Assembly: GCA_947464595.1 (NCBI GenBank)
Contig: CANHXO010000012.1
Coordinates: forward strand, 1 to 35,539
Reading direction: 5' to 3'
Source of the DNA: Cytophagaceae bacterium
GTDB taxonomy: Bacteria; Bacteroidota; Bacteroidia; Cytophagales; Spirosomataceae
Length of the DNA: 35,539 bases
This document shows, in pieces, positions 31,711-35,539 of the stretch. Both the position numbers and the translations under genes were made by a program. Position 1 is the first letter of the stretch; each line of letters opens with the position of its first letter. Below the pieces are notes generated by a model. That model was not told the DNA's origin and made no database searches. It saw only the letters and a program-made list of their open reading frames with translations.

Positions 31711-32940
31711 TTAAGGTTCAAAAATGAGGCAACTTAATTGGTCTGGGTTCAACATTTCGTTCGCCAATGATTGAAGTTGGACTGCCGTGACTAGGTCAAT
31801 TTGATCAAATAATTCTTCTAGCGTTTCAATCATTTCACGATCTAACAGGTTTTTAGCCATCATCAGCATGAAATTCAAATTGCTCTCTTCGGCCATGGCC
31901 ATTTGGCCTTTCAATTGGGATTTTATCTTCTCTAAAGCAGATGCTGATAGCTCCCGGTCTTTCAATTTGTTGAATTCTTTGTGAATTAACCGGATGGACT
32001 TGTTGACTTGATTAGGCTCTGTTCCAAAATAAATAGCCCAAAAACCCGCATCCATATAACTTGTAAAATTAGCTTCAATGGAATAAACCAAGCCGTGTCT
32101 TTCTCTAACGGACACATTTAAGAGTGAATTCATGCTGGGACCGCCTAATAAATTGATCAACATAAAGAAGGCCAATCTATTGGGGTTTTCGATGGCATAC
32201 GATTGTTTTCCAATGGCTATATGGGATTGTGTAAGGCCTCTTTTGGTGATTTTTTCAATCGGTACCATGGCCGGCGGAACGATTCGATTAATATGTTCTT
32301 TTTTGCTTTTGATACCTCCCGCATGCTTTTCTGCCCAAGCAAAAACTTTTTCATGCGGCAATTTACCAATCGACGAAATAACGATTCTCGAGGTATCTAA
32401 ATTACGGTCGATGAACTGATGTAAATGACTTTGAGTGAATGATTTAACGGTTTCTTGCGTGCCTAATATATTCACTCCAAGTGGATGATTAGGAAATAAT
32501 AACTCGTCGAAATCATCTTGAATCGCATCTTCCGGCGCCTCATAATACATCGACATTTCCTCCAAAATTACACTTCTTTCTTTTTCTAATTCCTTTTCTG
32601 GAAAAGTAGAATGAAAGGTTATATCGGTAATCAACTCGAGTGCCCTTTCAAAATAGGGGGTTAAAATGGAGGCGTGAAAACAAATTTTTTCTTTGGTGGT
32701 ATAAGCATTTAATTCCCCTCCGATGAGATCAAGCCTATTGATGATCTGAATATTGGATTTTTTTTCAGTCCCTTTAAAGGCTAAATGTTCCCAAAAGTGG
32801 GCTAATCCCTGTTCTGAATCTAATTCGTCCCGGCTTCCAATGTCAAGCATGATGCCCACATGTGAAATCTCGGTATGCAACACTTGGCGATGCACGATCG
32901 TTATTCCATTCGCTAAGGTTTTAATTTGAATTGAATTCAT
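31711..32940 (-). CDS. Single-domain M16-family metallopeptidase
   Basis: The 409-residue protein is an M16B-type peptidase with the zinc motif HFWEH (His48, Glu51, His52) and the distal RSVILEEMSMYYE segment, then LGGPSMNSLLNVSVRERHGLVY in the C-terminal half. There is no signal peptide, so it is cytoplasmic. Such enzymes usually act on small peptides. It is half the length of the exported M16 protein at 8020-10875. hemW follows 5 nt downstream. Confidence 0.93.
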   Translation of the reverse strand: MNSIQIKTLANGITIVHRQVLHTEISHVGIMLDIGSRDELDSEQGLAHFWEHLAFKGTEKKSNIQIINRLDLIGGELNAYTTKEKICFHASILTPYFERALELITDITFHSTFPEKELEKERSVILEEMSMYYEAPEDAIQDDFDELLFPNHPLGVNILGTQETVKSFTQSHLHQFIDRNLDTSRIVISSIGKLPHEKVFAWAEKHAGGIKSKKEHINRIVPPAMVPIEKITKRGLTQSHIAIGKQSYAIENPNRLAFFMLINLLGGPSMNSLLNVSVRERHGLVYSIEANFTSYMDAGFWAIYFGTEPNQVNKSIRLIHKEFNKLKDRELSASALEKIKSQLKGQMAMAEESNLNFMLMMAKNLLDREMIETLEELFDQIDLVTAVQLQSLANEMLNPDQLSCLIFEP

Positions 32941-33007
32941 AAAGGGGTTTTTACCAAAAAGATCCTAAAATTAATTAATTTTATGTCCAATCACTCATTT
33001 TTCTTTC

Positions 33008-34033
33008 ATGTCTCAGACCTCCAAGGTATTAATTATTCAATCTGCCTTTTTAGGAGATGCTGTTTTGATGACTTCTTTGTTGGAGAAAATTAGGGTTGAA
33101 AGTCCATCGTCAATCATACATTTGTTGGTCAGGAAGGGATTAGAAGACATTTTTAAAGCCTATCCGCATGATAATTTGGGCCAAGTTTGGACTTATGATA
33201 AAAGTAATAAGCTGAAATCATGGTGTGCTTTGCGAAATGAATTGACCAAAGAAAAATTTGATCAAGTTTTTGTGGCTCAGCGGTTTTTGGGAATGGGCCT
33301 TTTAAGCATTTCCATAGGTGCAAAAAAAGTGGTCGGTTTTGATAAAAATCCACTTTCCTTATTGTTTGATGAAAAAGTGACGCATGAATTTGGCCAAGGA
33401 AAACATGAAACGGAACGAAATACTCAATTACTAACTTCATGGCTGGGGGGCGCATTGCATAAGCCATTTTTGAATGCTAGCCATTTAAATAATTTTCCAG
33501 TCGGTTTACAAGCCAAAAAATACCTAGCTATTTCTCCCGGTTCTGTTTGGGAAACGAAGCGATTTCCGGTTCACAAATGGATCGAATTTATTCGTTTATT
33601 GCCCTTGGATCAGGAAATTGTCTTAATGGGTTCTGCGGCTGAAAAACATCTTTCAGATGAAATTGAAAAGGCTTTTATCGGTTCAGGACGCAAAATAATT
33701 AATGCCTGCGGTCGATTTAATTTACAGGAGGCTATCGCAGTATACCAACAAAGTCTAATGAGTTTCGTAAATGATTCTGGTCCTTTGCATATATGTTCAG
33801 CAGTGAATACTCCTACGGTGGCCATTTTTTGTTCGACTATTCCAGCTTTTGGTTTTGGGCCTTTGGCTAAACAGCATCAAATTATTGAAGTAAAGGAAAA
33901 ATTAACGTGCCGGCCTTGTGGAGATCATGGAAAAAAATCTTGTCCAGAAACACATTTTAATTGCGCAAATTTGATCGATGTGCAAGAATTGCTGAAGGCT
34001 TATCAAGCTTTTTTACCCTCTAGAAGCGAGTAA
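33008..34033 (+). CDS. Glycosyltransferase family 9 (heptosyltransferase-like)
   Basis: The 341-residue GT9 protein resembles ADP-heptose:LPS heptosyltransferases: LIIQSAFLGDAVLMTSLLEKI at the N-terminus, AISPGSVWETKRFPVHKW, and the nucleotide-sugar site FVNDSGPLHICSAVNTPTVAIF. The C-terminal Cys pattern CRPCGDHGKKSCPE is common in the family. It probably adds a sugar to lipopolysaccharide core or another surface glycan, but the donor is not proven. Its 3' end overlaps the pyrB 3' end by 21 nt. Confidence 0.92.
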   Translation: MSQTSKVLIIQSAFLGDAVLMTSLLEKIRVESPSSIIHLLVRKGLEDIFKAYPHDNLGQVWTYDKSNKLKSWCALRNELTKEKFDQVFVAQRFLGMGLLSISIGAKKVVGFDKNPLSLLFDEKVTHEFGQGKHETERNTQLLTSWLGGALHKPFLNASHLNNFPVGLQAKKYLAISPGSVWETKRFPVHKWIEFIRLLPLDQEIVLMGSAAEKHLSDEIEKAFIGSGRKIINACGRFNLQEAIAVYQQSLMSFVNDSGPLHICSAVNTPTVAIFCSTIPAFGFGPLAKQHQIIEVKEKLTCRPCGDHGKKSCPETHFNCANLIDVQELLKAYQAFLPSRSE

Positions 34034-34930
34034 ATAGAGCACTGCCATTCGAATAGCTACTCCGTTTTCTACTTGGTCTAAGATGATGGAATGTGGCGAA
34101 TCTGCTGCATCAGAGCTTAATTCCACTCCACGGTTGATCGGCCCAGGGTGCATTAATACAATTTCTTTTGGTAATTCGTCCAGCATTTTTCGCGTAATAC
34201 CGAAAGTTTGCGCATACTCGCGAAGGCTAGGGAAGTATTTAATTTGTTGGCGCTCCAACTGTATTCTTAATACATTTGCGGCGTCGCACCAGGCTAAGGT
34301 ACTTTTGACATCATGTGACACTTCGACTCCTAAGGTTTGAATATGTTTAGGAATTAGGGTGCTAGGACCACAAAGTCGAACTTCTGCCCCTTGCTTTTTA
34401 AGTGCATATATATTTGAAAGTGCCACTCTAGAATGAAGAATATCACCTATGATCGCTATTTTTTTACCTGCTAGATCCCCAAACTTCTCGCGTAGAGAAT
34501 AGGTGTCTAAAAGCGCTTGGGTCGGATGTTCATGGGTTCCATCCCCCGCATTTATAATATTCGCTTTTATGTGTTTCGCCAGGTAATGTGGAGCTCCAGG
34601 ACTAGCATGTCGCATGACAATCATGTCCACTTTCATAGCTAGAATATTGTTGACCGTGTCTAATAAGGTTTCTCCTTTTTTGACGGAACTTCCTGAAGCA
34701 GAGAAATTGATGGTGTCGGCTGATAATCTTTTTTCTGCTAATTCGAAGGATAGGCGAGTACGCGTAGAATTTTCGAAAAATACATTGGCAATCGTGACAT
34801 CACGTAGGGAAGGAACTTTTTTAATGGGCCTATTGAGGACCTCTTTGAATTCTTTGGCCGTTTTAACAATTAGGTCGATGGATTCTGCATCTAAATCTTT
34901 GATTCCTAATAAGTGTGGCGATGTTAACAT
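34013..34930 (-). CDS. pyrB: Aspartate carbamoyltransferase, catalytic subunit
   Basis: The 305-residue enzyme joins carbamoyl phosphate and aspartate in pyrimidine synthesis. The carbamoyl-phosphate loop STRTRLSFE (55-63), VKKGETLLDT, GTHEHPTQALLDTYS and MHPGPINRGVE are all present. It starts 6 nt after pyrR, so the two form a unit. No regulatory PyrI chain is in the window. Confidence 0.97.
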   Translation of the reverse strand: MLTSPHLLGIKDLDAESIDLIVKTAKEFKEVLNRPIKKVPSLRDVTIANVFFENSTRTRLSFELAEKRLSADTINFSASGSSVKKGETLLDTVNNILAMKVDMIVMRHASPGAPHYLAKHIKANIINAGDGTHEHPTQALLDTYSLREKFGDLAGKKIAIIGDILHSRVALSNIYALKKQGAEVRLCGPSTLIPKHIQTLGVEVSHDVKSTLAWCDAANVLRIQLERQQIKYFPSLREYAQTFGITRKMLDELPKEIVLMHPGPINRGVELSSDAADSPHSIILDQVENGVAIRMAVLYLLASRG

Positions 34931-34936
34931 AGTTCG

Positions 34937-35473
34937 TTATTGGGTAATTAACCAAATTTTATCTGCGTCATGGCCTTGTTCTGTCCATTCCACTAAAACT
35001 TTTTCTGTTGTTAAAGTATTGACACTTTTACCTACATAATCAGGGTGAATAGGTAAGTCTCGGTTATAAATCCGATCGATTAGCACGCAAAGTTCCACTT
35101 TAGCGGGTCGGCCAAAAGCATTTAAGGCATCCATCGCCGCTCGGACCATTCGGCCAGTCGCCAGCACATCATCGACTAAAATAACGCGTTTATTTTCGAC
35201 TAGAAAGGGTATTTCCGTTGAGTTAGGTGACAATGGATCCCCTCGTCTAAAGTCATCTCGGTAGAAAGTGGCATCTATTTTTCCTAGCAAGGGAGGATTA
35301 GTCAGATGCTTGCTTAATTCAGCTGCGATTCGTTCTGCAAAGTAGATTCCCCTAGGTTGTAAACCCAAGATCACTGTTTCCGTTCCGTCGATTTGATTTT
35401 CAATGAGCTCTTGGCATAACCTTGAGATGGTTATTTCCAACAATGGGCTTGATAAAATCAGCTTGCGAGTCAT
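34937..35473 (-). CDS. pyrR: PyrR, pyrimidine operon regulator / uracil phosphoribosyltransferase
   Basis: The 178-residue protein has the PRPP-binding loop RVILVDDVLATGRMV (about 96-110) and the PyrR-type GLQPRGIYFAERIA and TFYRDDFRRG segments. PyrR binds pyr mRNA and promotes attenuation when UMP is high, and can also act as a uracil phosphoribosyltransferase. It is upstream of pyrB (6 nt). A PyrR-binding attenuator was not found in the 66 bases upstream that are available. Confidence 0.94.
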   Translation of the reverse strand: MTRKLILSSPLLEITISRLCQELIENQIDGTETVILGLQPRGIYFAERIAAELSKHLTNPPLLGKIDATFYRDDFRRGDPLSPNSTEIPFLVENKRVILVDDVLATGRMVRAAMDALNAFGRPAKVELCVLIDRIYNRDLPIHPDYVGKSVNTLTTEKVLVEWTEQGHDADKIWLITQ

Positions 35474-35478
35474 TGCTG

Positions 35479-35486
35479 CAAAGGTA
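35479..35486 (-). promoter_or_regulatory. -7 box just upstream of pyrR (possible leaderless transcript)
   Basis: TACCTTTG on the minus strand is a full match and ends only 5 nt before the pyrR ATG, so transcription would start at or near the start codon. A TTG lies 15 nt upstream. A leader with a PyrR attenuator would need a different promoter. Confidence 0.4.
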
Positions 35487-35539
35487 TTAAAATTTTCTGA
35501 GCAATTATTAATTAAATATTGTCTCGTTTAAATCAAATA

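Noticed and set aside
32967-32982. 16-bp AT-only palindrome between the M16 and GT9 genes
   Set aside because: It consists only of A and T in a divergent AT-rich gap, so symmetry by chance is likely; it may simply be overlapping weak promoters (TAATTTTA on each strand).

Overview
The window reads as a compact stretch of a Bacteroidota chromosome, most like a Cytophagales-type aquatic bacterium (inference). The supporting signs are A/T-rich leaders without clear Shine-Dalgarno sites, many starts preceded by the Bacteroidota -7 box TAnnTTTG (several with TTG or TTTG 19-20 nt upstream), genes typical of the phylum (DUF3109 protein, MltD-like SLT/LysM protein, M16 peptidases, rpsU-xer pair) and very tight packing. 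There are no rRNA or tRNA genes, no insertion sequence, no phage genes and no CRISPR array, and no gene-free stretch reaches 300 bases.

Layout. 1-1080 (minus strand) is the accessory-looking part: the start of an exported carboxypeptidase-regulatory-like protein and, upstream of it, two tandem small genes for double-glycine leader peptides, each with a GxxxG motif, resembling a two-peptide class II bacteriocin. 1196-2304 is a MarR-type regulator with a nitroreductase. 2419-3030 is maf. 3031-7958 is Fe-S cluster assembly: an A-type carrier divergent from sufC-sufD-sufS-sufE-sufT plus a bacilliredoxin; sufB is not in the window. A perfect 10+10 bp inverted repeat lies midway between the two divergent promoters. 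8020-12384 holds a periplasmic two-domain M16 peptidase and a TPR protein. 12490-15118 holds a Ppx/GppA phosphatase, an ExbB/ExbD pair and a YetF/DUF421 gene broken by a one-base frameshift. 15183-18583 is thrA-thrB without thrC.

18580-19683 is rpsU followed by a Xer recombinase. metG follows (19834-21864), then a small intergenic zone with a 27-bp direct repeat beside two different terminators, and a secreted hypothetical gene with a textbook promoter. 22801-27184 has pth, an SDR oxidoreductase, rlmB, an AlkB-like dioxygenase and two SAM methyltransferases. 27185-32940 has an MltD-like lytic transglycosylase, a DUF3109 protein, an alkyltransferase-like protein, mtgA, hemW and a single-domain M16 peptidase. 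33008-35473 has a family 9 glycosyltransferase and the pyrR-pyrB pair.

Most of the window is housekeeping. The most unusual parts are the double-glycine peptide pair, the shared suf operator, the repeat/terminator zone after metG and the frameshifted yetF. Several convergent gene pairs abut or overlap at their stop codons, which fits a streamlined genome.
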